Shown here piece after piece: positions 33,421-45,118 of a stretch of 64,000 bases of DNA. Source of the stretch: Mytilus californianus. Its lineage: Eukaryota; Mollusca; Bivalvia; Mytilida; Mytilidae. Location: the NCBI RefSeq assembly GCF_021869535.1, contig NW_026262679.1:44686426-44750425 (forward strand), written 5' to 3'. The notes beneath the pieces are model-generated. The model was given only the letters and a program-made list of their open reading frames with translations. It did not search any database and was not told where the DNA came from. How positions within the stretch are numbered: the stretch's first letter is position 1; every line of letters begins with the position of its first letter. The translations under genes were made by a program, and so were the position numbers.

Positions 33421-33720
33421 ATTAAAAGTATTGAAACGTGTTTTGGGGAGGGGATGAAATTTTAATGTCTTTGGAAGGAGGTCTTGAATTTATTTTCCTT
33501 CTTCAAGGTCGGGACTTAAAAAGATAAGAGAAATTCAGATGTTTTCCCCCTCGGCTTTTACGGTAAGAGGATTTGAAACTGGATTTGATATAAGGAGCGT
33601 GGTGATACATTTTATCGAAATATGTAGAGAAAATCACACAAAATGCATATATACTCTTGATTATAAAGGATTACGAACTAACAATCTGATAGCGAGTTTA
33701 TTACTCCAGTGACCGAGTCT

Positions 33721-36080
33721 GAAAAAAATTTACAAGATTTTAGCAATTCTGTATTTCAAACATGCAAAAATAGAGTTAATTTGATGAATACTCTAAATCA
33801 GTATCTGATTGTTCAACAGAAGTGTCTAACACTTGATTCAGATATCATATTTATAATTATAGTATTATTATTTTGGTTTTAAACTTCATTTCAATGTTAA
33901 ATATTTTATTCATTTTAGTCATGACCATTTTCTCATTGTTTGTTGGACATGAAGAATGATAATAATAGGGAATAATAGTTTGCTGTCTTTCAGATTTTGT
34001 GGGTTTTTCGCAAAGTTTTTTTTATATCATACCCTTTTCCATATAATAAAAACAATGATAATATTAATAGTTGTTTCCTTACATGATTAATCGCAAAACT
34101 CATAATTGAGCACATATTTGAATGGTTCAAGATGATATATAGGAGTCAAGGATGGCATTTTTGGTATGTCTTATTATAACATGAATAATTTTCCTTACTT
34201 GAAGCTTTATTTCCAATACTGATGCACTATTTTATTGAATAATAATAATAGAAATAGAAATTGTATGCATGTATGTTTTGTTGTAAAAAAAATTGTAAGG
34301 GGTTCCGCGGAACCCTGTGTCTCGCCTACGATTGCTGCTGTCAGTGTAAAAGTGTAATGTTGGTTTAAAAAGTGAGTCCATTTATCAAAATACAGAATGT
34401 TAAGAAAGATTCAAGCGTTCTCTTTAGATGCTATTTCTTGGTCTTGAAGATTAGCTTCTGTCCAAGTTTTATAACAATCCATGAAGGTTAACAAACTTAA
34501 CATGTCAAAAAAATCAATCCCAGACTGTCAGTAAATGTAAACTGTAAAACAAGTTGCTTTCTTTAAAAAAAGAAAGCAATACGTGAACCTAAGACCGCTG
34601 ACTGGTCACCAAAAGATTGTTGCTGAATTTTTGTTTGCCTTTGAATTTAAATAATTGACTGTGAATAGAAGAAGATACTGATGAAGTTAAAACTATCTTT
34701 ATTAAAAATATGTAATAGCGTTCGTTCTTGCACAAGTCAGTTGAAAGCAATGTTGGATAGGTGTGAATAGAAAAGTGTATATACAGCTACTATTTGAATA
34801 TACATTTTAAAGCTTGACTATTTCATTTATTACTTGGGATTGTACATCATTTTTTTATAATCCTATTGCAAATCCCAGCTTCTACAAACCGGATGTATAA
34901 TGCAAATTGCACAAACCAATCTCAATATAAATTTAAGCACTCAGTTTGCTTTATAATCTGGATGCATTTATTTTATCTATCATCTTTATATTTTGTTTCC
35001 TGCATGGATGTCTTCATATTCTCAACTCGTTATTGAACTTGTCTGTACTCATGGTAGATGTTGTACAGATAGATTTAAAGTCCATTTTCCATGTTATGTG
35101 AAACCCTGTGGCATGCAACTTATATAAGAAGGTTTCGTATATTTTTCTTGATAGTAACACACCAGCTTCATTTTGACCTCTTATATAGAGACTTATTTTG
35201 GTCTCATAAAACATCTCAAATTTTAAGGATTTCCTGATTTTACTTAAATCAATCCAAATATTCTACAGGGAAACTTGGTTTTGAAGAATATCTTATTTTC
35301 AGAAGTTTTATGAATACCTGAACATACTCTCAAAAGAACCAATTTATATAAAAAGACATGTAGATATAAAAAGATACCAGGATTAACATGTTGTACGTCA
35401 GACGCAAGTTTAGTCTACAAAGAATCATCAGTGACGCTCGAATAAAAATAGTTAAAAAGGCCAAATAAAGTACGACGTTTCAGTAATCTATTCCTTGGGT
35501 AGAAAATTTTTGGCTTTTCGAAAATGTCAAAGTTTATAAAAGGACAGTGACTCAAAAAAGAAAACAAAAGAGAAACAGCTAGAGGTAAGAATACCGTAAG
35601 CAATGATGACCGTGCTTGAAAGTCACATGGCAAGCTCTTATTGCCGTGTTCTGAATTTAGATAAGAAAAGCGAAAATTCGCATTCGCGAGTGAAATTAGT
35701 ATTTATGCAGAACGTGGTATTTTTGGTCAAGAAATAGTAAATTGAAAGCATACGCACTTATACTCTGGATAAAAATACGCATTTGAGTCATCGCATATAT
35801 CAATCTAATAGTTGAATTCGGATGTCAAACTACCTCAAGTGTTTTGACTTCGGATTCATTGACATTTATCCGGAATTTTTGTGAACGCAAACCGATAGTG
35901 TGCATGTGAACAGGATGATGTATAATGTGAATAAATCGAGACGTGTAAGATAGCTGACCAACACAATGAATACAATTTTCAAACCGTACCATAGTACAAA
36001 TATTTAGATGCTATAAGGTTGAACTAATAAAAGAAAAAAAAATAATTAACATTATGATAATTTTAATTAAATTTTGTTAT
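33721..36080 (+). repeat. 4,224-bp duplication, unit 2, A part (A2)
   Basis: Collinear with 29497-31856 at an offset of 4,224 bp at both ends. The match stops at 36080 within TTTTGTTAT; the continuation of the unit is found at 45119. Both the alignment end and the restart fall at the same unit coordinate, so unit 2 was split by an insertion. Confidence 0.92.
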
Positions 36081-36149
36081 TACTATATATATATATAAAA
36101 ATATTAATTTTCGCGAACCATTTAGGTCACGGAAATTCCATTTTTTGCC

Positions 36150-36645
36150 ATCAGTAAGGAGAGTTGTACAAATAATGTGAATACACAAAACCCCGATCCA
36201 ATTCATCTTTTGCTAAAAATATTTATCATTTTCTGTTTTATATCTCCTAACATGATTCCATTTTTCTCTTATTTCGATTAAAATATGCCAAAACCTACAG
36301 TAAAAATAGATGTATGCCCCAAATAAACATTCCCCGATTGGTTGAACTACTATGGCGTCAATGTAAAGCAACGCAAGCCTCGATGTAAAGCACACGCTTC
36401 CCAAGAGTAAGGAGAGTTGTACAAATAATGTGAATTCACAGACCCACGATCCAATTTATCTTTTGCTAAAAGTGTTCATCATTTTCGGTTTTGTATCAAC
36501 CAACAACATTCCATTTTTCTATAATCCCGATTTAAACATGTCGAAACCTGCAGTAAAAATAGATGCATGTCCCAAGTAAACATTCCCCGATTGGTTGAAA
36601 AGCTGTGGCCTTGATCTAAAGAAACGCAAGCACACGCAAAAATTT
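36150..36645 (+). repeat. Two-copy tandem repeat of about 250 bp
   Basis: Each copy begins AGTAAGGAGAGTTGTACAAA (about 36153 and 36404) and passes through ATTCCATTTTTCT and AACATTCCCCGATTGGTTGA. Copies are clearly diverged. No coding sequence. Confidence 0.8.
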
Positions 36646-37350
36646 CCGTTGATATGTTGAACTTCGACGTCAAGCATTAAGAGTAAGAATATATTTCGCG
36701 CCATAACAAGAAAATAATCTGTCACCAAATAAGTTTATCAGCATCTTTCTCAAATTTTCCAACAGAAAATAGCGTTAATTATAGAGAAATTTTGGTGAGT
36801 ATTACTAATTAATGTTAAGGTTCTCCAGAGGTGGTTCTCTACACCTTCTTGGCGGTCAATGTAATCCCATTTATCAATTATCCCCGATGGCGATGACACC
36901 CAGTCAATTTGTGTCATGAGTGAAAATCTTATCTATTTGATGAAATAACTTCTTCATTAACTGTACATGCAAAGTTTTGAAGTTTTTGATAACCGTGTAC
37001 ATTCCCATTACATGTCCGCAAGATAAATGGGTTATGCATTTGTGAATTGTGCAAGTACAGTAATATTGTGTAATAATAATGGTGGAGGATAAAAATTGTG
37101 ACGGTCAGTGCGTGATCACGTGACATTATTATTTGTAAACAAACGGGCTCCCCATGTAACACGTGTCGGAACTATCCATACAAGGTGCAATCAATCTTAT
37201 ATTTCACTATTTGATGATATTTCTGTGTCTGTTTGTAGGTTTTGCAGATCAGATGTCATAGTGTAGTTTCATAGACAAAAATATACCATGATTGTTCCTG
37301 TTCAGTAGTTGTGAATTTTTTTTATAGAATTAGAAGGTAAGTCTACATAG

Positions 37351-39016
37351 GACGTTGCGCACGATGTTGGTACTACTTAGCGTTACACGACGTTCCGCAT
37401 AATGAAGCGATTTCGACGATTTCAAAGAACGTTTCAAGCGTTCAAGCTTATAATTGATGAGGTCAATTTACTGTTGTGAATTTGGTAACCGATTTCGGTT
37501 TGTCTGAAAATGCATAGTTTAACAAATAAAACTCAAAGTGGTCGTACACATATTTTTTTTAATGAATATTCATTTATAGGAGTTGTCAGTCTTTCCAGGC
37601 CATAATTGATCATTTTACTTTTGGCAGCAGTTCGCATTAATGAATCATACATTAATTTCCAAATTTATATAGATTTCTTTTTAATATAAATTAAGATTTT
37701 GAATTTATTTTCCCTTTTTATTGCATGTTTATACATACTCCTTTTGTTGCATTTCTTTCCGTTTCCGTTTCCTTTCTATATTTTATCATTTCCCGATGCT
37801 TTCTTTATCGCAAAATTTCTAGGTAGTTAAACATTTTGGATTCATGTTTTTCTCATTTCCGTATTTTTGTGGCATTATGCATATCCTTTGTTTTGTTATA
37901 ATTGCCAGCAATGGTTTTTCTCTATTTTATTTTATTAACAAAAAAAATATGCATGTTGCTTTTGATGATTTAAAACTTGCAGATAGGCAACGTTCCTTGA
38001 ATAAAACAAAGGTCATGAATGTGCTGAAAAAAAACTAAGATCTCGATATTTTTTTATATCAATCTCATTTGGTCAACATTTGAATTTAAACTTAAACTTT
38101 TCCTTTATCATGCATTGGTTATATCATAACTTATATTTTTATTTTCATTCGAATTAAACTGGAAACAAATAATTATGATATAAAATTAAAAACCCGAGCA
38201 TGACATCAATTACGTTTTGCGAACGTTGGGACAAAACGGCTATACTTTTTGAAACGATCTAAAAATCTTGTTGCCTATCGAAAAAATGTTAAACACTATA
38301 TTGTTTAAAAAGAAAAAGAAAAAAACTTTTACCGCCAAGTTTTATTTTCTGTGATCTAACTATGCTTATTTGATATGCAGCCGGTTAAAACCTCACTTGT
38401 AAAGAAAATACAGCGTTTTTTTTCGTTGGGACAAGATGGCTATACTTTTTGAAGTCATTGCAATAGAAACTATACGCATGGTTTCCGGCAAAAAAATATC
38501 ATGAACCAGGAGAAAAGTAAAAAAACTTTCAAAATATCATAAATATTTTTCCTCTCAGCTTTTCCAATCTCACGATATAAATGCACAAACCCGATATATG
38601 CTTACCTTACATATGCTTGGACATTTTTCAGACCGTTTTCAAAAATAACATTTTCCGGTTTACGGTTTCAGTGATATTGATTTTGCTTTAACACGCGAAT
38701 AACAATAACAATAGCAATACTCTTGTGAAGTTTTACGATGATCAAAAAAAAAATACCGTAGGAAAGAAACGGAACTCCGATCTTTTGCACACAAAATGTA
38801 ACGTTGGACATTACGTTTTTGCGTAAAAATGGGATGATTAAGTGTTATAATTCTTGATATTTTAAATTTCGGTTCCTTTTTTTCTTTATTTTCAAGTCTA
38901 ATGTAATAAACTCAACCAGAAATCACTATATTTTTATCGAACTGACCAGTCTACGTATTTATGTTCATGCTAATCTATAGCAAAATGGAATTCGTACCAA
39001 CATCGTGCGCAACGTC
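37351..39016. mobile_element. 1,666-bp element with perfect 23-bp terminal inverted repeats
   Basis: GACGTTGCGCACGATGTTGG plus TAC at 37351-37373, exactly inverted at 38994-39016. The interior is non-coding; the longest frames are about 64 codons with no recognised content. An internal repeat of TTGGGACAAAACGGCTATAC occurs twice (about 38225 and 38425, with changes). CATAG before and ATAAG after the ends may hold a short target duplication. Exact TIRs around a decayed interior suggest a young non-autonomous DNA transposon. Confidence 0.82.
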
Positions 39017-39609
39017 ATAAGTCATTATTTAAATTAAGTCTGAAAAAAATGACAACTCTCTGTGTAATTTTTCCCCAATTTTTGAAACATGCATAATTTA
39101 AAGAGCATTTGCTTCCCTTGAACCCTCTCCCCTACAAATTGCCTAAAACTCATACTCATAGTCCGATATTACTCTGATGTCCAACATCTGTTTTTGCGAT
39201 TCCGGCATTTTAACTCTTTATTTTCAAATTGAACACACTCAGCCATTCAGCTTATTTGCATCATAAATGAACGAGGTGTTAGATTATGTTTTTTTTGGCT
39301 ATTGAATAAGGGTCATTTTCATAAATCAGCTCTCATAATGCATTGCAAATTACTTTTTCTGTTGGTCATGTCACAATCTTTTAAAGTTAAAGTAAAAATG
39401 CCAGTATTGATGTGTCAATGTGAAAACTGTCCAAATATGAGAAAATAGCAGGTGGCAGGTCGATTAAATTTACTTAAATGAAGAGAAAAATAACTAATTG
39501 AGGCTCGATTTATAAAGATTATGTTTTCCTATTGAATAAGGGTCATTTGCATAAATCAGTTCCCATAATGTTGGTCATGTGACATTCTTATAAAGTGAAA
39601 GTTAAAATG

Positions 39610-39970
39610 AGGGTGGTAATGGGAGTACCTTCATGACGAATAACGGTAAAAAATCTTGCCAAATGACGTTAACGGTAATTTTTGGTGCATGATGATAAAA
39701 TGAAGACTTTCTTCAAGACGATAAAAACGGTAATTTTTGGTGCATGACGATAAAATGAAGACTTTCTTCAAGACGATAAAAAAATCGACAGATTTTGACG
39801 AATCACGTTAATTTTTTGCCAAAAATAACGGTAACGATAATTATTTGAGACCTCTGACGAATTAAGATAAGGATATGTTGACGAATCACGGTAAAATGTT
39901 AACATATTTGACGCTAACGGTAGCCGAAAATGACCGTTAGACGCCTGACGGTAAAGGGCATTCATACCCT
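39610..39970. mobile_element. MITE-like insertion rich in ACGGTAA words
   Basis: Absent from the paralogous site in copy 1 of the surrounding tandem repeat. Imperfect inverted ends (AGGGTGGTAATGGGAGTACC against the complement of the right end ..GGCATTCATACCCT). Flanks TTAAAATG and CTAACATG may be an 8-bp target duplication with two changes. The interior repeats ACGGTAA/ACGATAA about ten times and has a 58-bp tandem duplication at about 39665-39780. Confidence 0.65.
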
Positions 39971-39991
39971 CTAACATGTCCGTATTGATGG

Positions 39992-40149
39992 CAGAGGCGG
40001 ATTTAGGGGGGGGGCAGGGGGGCGGGCCCCCACTTTTGTGGGGAAAATTTGGTTGATTATATAGGGAATCACTGAAGCATGACTGGAGCAGGCCCCCTCT
40101 TAGGCAGTCAGTGGGCCCCCTCTTATGAAAATTTCTGGATCCGACACTG
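39992..40149. mobile_element. 158-bp MITE, CAGTGGCGGATCCAG family
   Basis: Ends CAGAGGCGGAT and ATCCGACACTG are imperfect inverted repeats. The 5-bp direct repeat GATGG lies on each side (39987-39991, 40150-40154), and the paralogous copy at about 39410 has the site without the insert. The second family member is at 59076-59239. Confidence 0.85.
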
Positions 40150-40449
40150 GATGGGTCAATGTGAAAACTGTCCAAATATGAGGAGATAACGGGTGGCAGG
40201 TTGATCAAACTTACTTAAATGAAGAGAAAAATGAATAAATTGAGGCTTAATTTATATGGATCCAGTCGCCTCCAGAAGCAACGAAGCAGCACATCCACTT
40301 TGGACGGGCAAATATCATCTATCTGATATGGGACCAGCTGAAGTCCCACTGCCCTAGCTGATGTCGCAAAACAGTCGTTGGAGGTTAGAGTAATCTCCGA
40401 CTACAAGACTCAATTCCAATGACAAAAATGCCCTAATCTTAAATTGAAA

Positions 40450-42000
40450 GCATTGGAAAAGTAAACTGTAAATTATAATTTTGACAATGACCACAATTTG
40501 TTTTAGTTCAATGTACATGTAATAATATGCGGGATAATACATGAACTTAATATTGCTTCAAGGTTATACAGGTTTGTCAATGTAAATATAAAATAATTTG
40601 TTTGCTAACTTAGGGAGCTACCATTTGATTTTTAGGGGGGGGGGGGGGGGGGGTCTAGGATGAAATTTGAAAAAAAGGCAGGATGGGGCAATATGAAAAA
40701 AAAGGCAGGATGACAATTTATGTAAAAACAAGTCGGGATAAACTAATAGAAAAAAAGGCAGGACAAAAAAGAGTGAAAAATAAAAAGGCAGGACAGATTA
40801 CATCTCGAACTAAAAAAAAAAAGGCAGGACAAAATTTTTCATCCTAGCCCTCCCTTATAGTGTTTCCTTCAGAGGGTGTTGGCCTGGAATGGTACCCTGC
40901 AGTTTTCATACGCCTGTTCATGAGAAATATTATGGTATGCCTTTGTCCGTCTGTCTGCCCGCCCTTATCTGTCTGTTTCTAGCATGTTGTTCACTAACTC
41001 AGTAATATTTTCACCAATTTGCATGAAACTCTGGTGAATTGATTATATCTACTGACGTGAACTCCCTTTTAGATTTTTAGGGATTTTATAATATACATTT
41101 TCAAAATGTGAGGTTTTATTCATTAAAAAAGGGGGATTTTCATGTTAACGCCCATTAACTCTAAAAATGCTTTGTTCACTAACTCTTCAACGCTTTCACC
41201 AATTTGCATGAAACTGTTGTGAATTGATTATTTTATAAATTTTAGGTTTCCCGTTTCAGAGTTATATGGGATTATATTCATGTATTGATGTGAGCTCCCT
41301 TTAGATAGTTTTGGAATTTTAGAATTTACATTATCCAGTTACAATGTAAGGGGTTTTATTCATTCAAAAAGGGGGATTTCCATGTTTTCGGACATTAACT
41401 CGAAAATGCTTTAAGCACTTGTCATTTGTCATGAAACTTTGGTTAATTGTTTATATATATCTATTGATGCAAGCTACCTTTCAATTTAATAAATTGTGGA
41501 ATTTTATTCATATAAAAGGATGGCTTTCCCAGTTTGCAGATCAAATTCAAAAGTTTGTACTTGCACTTCTCTGGCATGTTTCAGTAAATGTGTAAATTAT
41601 AACTGACATAACTAACTTTGACAATGACCACATATTTTTAAGTTCAATGTACATGAAATATACAAGGTAATGCATGTAGACTCGATACTGCTGCAAGGTT
41701 ATACAGGGTTGTCAATGATAAAAAAAAAAATTTGTTTGCCAACTTAGTGTTTCCTTAAGAAGGTTTTGGTGTGGTATGACACCCTGTCATTTTTATACGC
41801 CCGTTTACGAGACGTACTATTGTATACCGTTGTCCGTCTGTCTGTCCGTCGTCAACATGTCGGACATTAACTCAAAACCGCTTTAACTAATTTGCATAAA
41901 ACTTTGGTGAATTGTTTATATCTATTGACATGAGCTCCCTTTCGTTTTTTATAAATTTTAGATTTTACGTTTCTGACTAAAATTAGGTGGAGGTATGTTG
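40450..42000. repeat. Tandemly duplicated segment with minus-strand N1b-type tails
   Basis: Blocks at about 40450-40610 + 40861-40960 and at about 41590-41860 are paralogous (TTTGACAATGACCACA, AAGGTTATACAGG, TTTGTTTGCTAACTTAG, TGTTTCCTT, TACGCC). Each runs into ATACGCC..TTGTCCGTCTGTCTG, the minus-strand reading of the GGGCGTATAAAAA tail of the element at 51417-52373. Bodies with GGGGGATTTCCATGTT-type units follow. Confidence 0.7.
40614..40860. mobile_element. MITE with poly-G and a GGCAGGA motif array
   Basis: Breaks the sequence CTTAG|TGTTTCC, which is intact at 41743-41752. The left part has a run of 19 G (about 40635-40653) and TCTAGGATGAAATTT; the right part has the inverted AAATTTTTCATCCTAG. 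Between them GGCAGGA (once GTCGGGA) recurs near 40677, 40704, 40732, 40757, 40787 and 40823, each preceded by an A run. Confidence 0.8.
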
Positions 42001-42149
42001 ACATAATCTTTCATTCAGTTTAATTGAAGTCTGGAGCTGGCATGTCAGTTAACTGCTAGTAGTCTGTTGTTATTTATGTATTATTGTCATTTTGTTTATT
42101 TTCTTTGGTTACATCTTCTGACATCAGACTCGGACTTCTCTTGAACTGA

Positions 42150-42525
42150 ATTTTAATGTGCGTATTGTTATGCGTTTACTTTTCTACATTGGCTAGAGGT
42201 ATAGGGGGAGGGTTGAGATCTCATAAACATGTTTAACCCCGCCGCATTTTTGCGCCTGTCCCAAGTCAGGAGCCTCTAGCCTTTGTTAGTCTTGTATTAT
42301 TTTAAATTTTAGTTTCTTGTGTACAATTTGGAGTTTAGTATGGCGTTCATTATCACTGAACTAGTATATATATTTGTTTAGGGGCCAGCTGAAGGACGCC
42401 TCCGGTTGCGGGAATTTCTCGCTGCATTGAAGACCTGTTGGTGGCCTTCTGCTGTTGTCTGTTCTGTAGTCTGGTTGTTGTCTCTTTGACACATTCCCCA
42501 TTTCCATTCTCAATTTTATCTTATT
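42150..42525 (+). repeat. Retroelement 3'-tail repeat (+ strand)
   Basis: Shares CCTGTCCCAAGTCAGGAGCC, TTAGTTTCTTGTGTA, GGAGTTTAGTATGGCGTTCA and GTTGTTGTCTCTTTGACACA with 53385-53690, and its first part with the minus-strand tails near 14.2-14.8 kb. Non-coding. Confidence 0.65.
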
Positions 42526-43063
42526 TCTGACACAGGGGTACTCAACCTATATCAATTTGTGCATGAAGCGATTGATAGTTGCTAGATACTGAATAATTTT
42601 ACCACAATTTTTTTTAACCAGTGTATATACTTAAAATATGTTAATAAAGTTCATGTCTTTTTCAGGACTTCTGATCCAACCATGTAGTATGGCATGTTTG
42701 TGAGATATGGTTTTGAACAGTAGGATGTTCATGAAGGACCTGTAGTACAAAGTATATCACTGGATTGAGCTCATTGTCTAAGTGTATTATTAAAGTGCTT
42801 TGCTTTGAGCTCAGTTCATTGTTATGCAATTCATTCTTTGTGAAATAAAGATTTGACAGACAACTCTCATGTACAAGGAATTGTCAAAGTAGTATCCATT
42901 CTATGTACAATGTAAGTAATAGGGAGATAAAAGCATTTTATTTAGATTTGAACCAAACATTTTTTGTCCATTACCCAAACTGAAAAAAAAAAGCACAAAT
43001 TCACCAAACAATGCTACTGGCGCTACTAGCAATATGATGCTAGGTTCTTTTGTTTCACTTTAT
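42526..43063. other. No gene recognised
   Basis: A+T-rich, no repeated block identified. Confidence 0.4.
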
Positions 43064-44050
43064 TTTTATGCCCCCGCCGTAGCGGAGGGGGCATTACGTA
43101 CGTATGTCCCAAAATTGGTTTCCGTTCTCTAACTTTAGTTTGCCTCAACCAAATGTTATGAAACTTATACACAATGCTTATTACCACAAAACACAGATCA
43201 AGTTTGAATTAAGTGGCGTCACTTAAACCGTTCTTGAGTTATGCTCCTTTATAAATGGAAAAATTACTAAATTTTTATTTTCTTCTAAATATCAAGTAAT
43301 TTCAAAATTGGAGTTATCTTCCTTTGTCCATGATTATAGTTGAATCAACTACAATCAATGCTTTATACAATGCAATGTTTAATTTTGACTTCCACTGATA
43401 AAATACAGATCAAGTTGAATTTGGGTAGGGTCACTTTAACCATTATTGAGTTATGCCCCTTTATAAATCGAAAGATTGCTAAATTTTTAGTTTCCATTCT
43501 GTAACTTAAGTTTGCCCCAACCAAACATTATGAAACCTATACACAATATTCATTACCACAAAACTAAGATCAAGTACAAATTTTTTGTTTCCGTTTTCTA
43601 ACTTTAGTTTGCCACAACCAAATGTTATGAAACTTATACACAATGCTTATTACTACATAATACAGATTAAGTACGAAATTTGGTGGCGACACTTTTACCA
43701 TTCTTGAGTTATATCCCTTTATAAACATAAAAATTGCTGAATTTTTCGTTTCCGTTCTCTATCTTTAGTTTGTTTCAACCAAATGTTATAAAACTTATAC
43801 ACAACCGTTCTAGAGTTATGCGTGTTTACAAATAGAAAAATTGCTGAATTTTGAGTTTCTGTCCTCTTCTTAAGTTAGCCTCAACCAAATGTTATGAGAC
43901 TTACACACAATGCTTATTACCACAAAACTCAGATCAAGTTCAAATTTGGGTAGCGTCACTTTTACCGTTTTTCAGTTATGTCCCTTTATAACTATATGAT
44001 ATGCAAGCGGGGGCATCATCTGTGTCCACATGTGGACACTATCCACATTG
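43064..44050 (+). repeat. Dispersed element with GCCCCCGC hairpin head and about 170-bp units
   Basis: Opens with ATGCCCCCGCCGTAGCGGAG|GGGGCAT (hairpin, 43070-43094), then about five units sharing TAGTTTGCCTCAACCAAATG and TTGAGTTATGCCCCTTTATA, and ends GATATGCAAGCGGGGGCATC, inverted to the head. A minus-strand copy is at 52590-53160. Confidence 0.75.
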
Positions 44051-45118
44051 TTTTACATCTGTACTGCCTACTGGCGACTCAGTCCTGAGTGTAAATGGTC
44101 ATTCAGTATGTTAAGAAAAAGACCAAAATTTATAAGGCCTATCTGGCCTAATTGATTTCTAAAATATATTTCATTGTACATGTTCAACATTTATCATTCA
44201 TTTGTTTATTTCTTAATTTGTGTGAATTAACAGTAAATGCTAATTACTACACTTTCATACCATAACAAAACTGCCTTACTGTATTGGTATCACTTATATT
44301 TGTATCCATATAACAAAAAAAACTGAAAAGAGAATACTTTTGCAATAGCTTTTTCATATTGAATACTAAAACTTTTTAGATATTTAGACATATTAAGTAG
44401 ATGTTTATAATATCCACCTGACATTTTATCATATGACTTCTGTAGTTAGTTATGAGTCTTTGAAGCATGCTCACAAAGGTTCTTTTGTTGATATCATTTT
44501 CATACTGGTCAAAACTTTTTTTTGCTTTGACCAGCTTTGGAGGATATATTTTCAAAGAATTATTAAAAAATAACACAGAAATTCACTTTCTAGCTCATCT
44601 AGCCCCAATCATCATGTCAGGCATTGTCATTACTAAAAAACATTAAATGTCTTCTAAACTGAGAAACAATTTCCACATTTAACCGAAATCTTTTACTTAT
44701 GATACTGACAATCCCCCACAAAGTAATATAAATAGAACCATACAAATAGTAAGCAAATACATGTTCTCAGATACCATCTCCCATATAAAAAAAATCACAT
44801 TAAGAAAAAAATGAACCTATTATGTGTTCCTCTCCTAGCTACAAAATGTATCCAAAATCAAAGATGTGGAACATATATATATTCTATCATAATCATTTGG
44901 TAATTAATGCAATTAGTATCTCTTCCATGCCCGTGTTGAACATAAAAAACTAAATATTACATAAACAACACCCCTAATGCTCATGTTGGTTGTCATTGTG
45001 CAACACAGTTAATACATAGAAAACATAAAACATAGAACTCCTTTTGTCATATAAAACACTGTCAAACATCCAATCATACTATCCACACTGATCTGTGTCC
45101 ACACTTGTGATTATTGTA
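44051..45118. other. No gene recognised
   Basis: A+T-rich right part of the 9-kb insertion. It ends in CACTGATCTGTGTCCACACTTG, which loosely echoes the end of the preceding element (ATCTGTGTCCACATGTGGAC). Confidence 0.4.

Larger units (their letters stand above)
29497..33720 (+). repeat. 4,224-bp tandem duplication, unit 1 (A1+B1)
   Basis: Repeated from 33721 on (A part) and from 45119 on (B part). The junction B1/A2 at 33714-33735 joins GAGTCTG to GAAAAAAATTTAC. The left outer edge reads CATCGAAAAAAATT and the right outer edge (46974-46990) reads GAGTCTGAAAAGCTTC, so the breakpoints share GAAAA. By eye the copies differ by only scattered substitutions and small indels. No gene inside, only dispersed repeats. 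Confidence 0.92.
39275..40252 (+). repeat. Tandem duplication of about 245 bp, second copy carrying two insertions
   Basis: Copy 1 (about 39280-39520) and copy 2 (about 39520-40252) share CTATTGAATAAGGGTCATTT, AACTGTCCAAATATGAG and TTACTTAAATGAAGAGAAAA. Copy 2 is longer only because of the insertions at 39610-39970 and 39992-40149. Confidence 0.85.
36081..45118. mobile_element. 9.04-kb insertion splitting duplication unit 2
   Basis: Occupies exactly the gap between A2 and B2. Starts TACTATATATATATATAA, ends GTGTCCACACTTGT. Flanks TTAT (left) and TTGT (right) could be a 4-bp target duplication with one change; otherwise there is none. It contains only repeats and non-coding DNA (listed separately), so the inserting agent is not identified. 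It could be a large non-autonomous element, a captured segment or an assembly join. Confidence 0.6.

Noticed and set aside
29497-36080. LTR retrotransposon with 2.36-kb LTRs (A1-B1-A2)
   Set aside because: No gag, pol, primer-binding site or TG..CA ends. B occurs again at 45119 in phase with A2, so a tandem duplication split by an insertion explains everything.
39768-40208. 146-codon minus-strand frame
   Set aside because: Runs through two MITE insertions and their junctions; Pro/Gly-rich parts come from the C/G runs of the MITE.
36081-45118. Helitron as the 9-kb inserter
   Set aside because: Insertion next to an A/T position is compatible, but the insert does not start with TC or end in CTRR with a hairpin, and no Rep/helicase is present.
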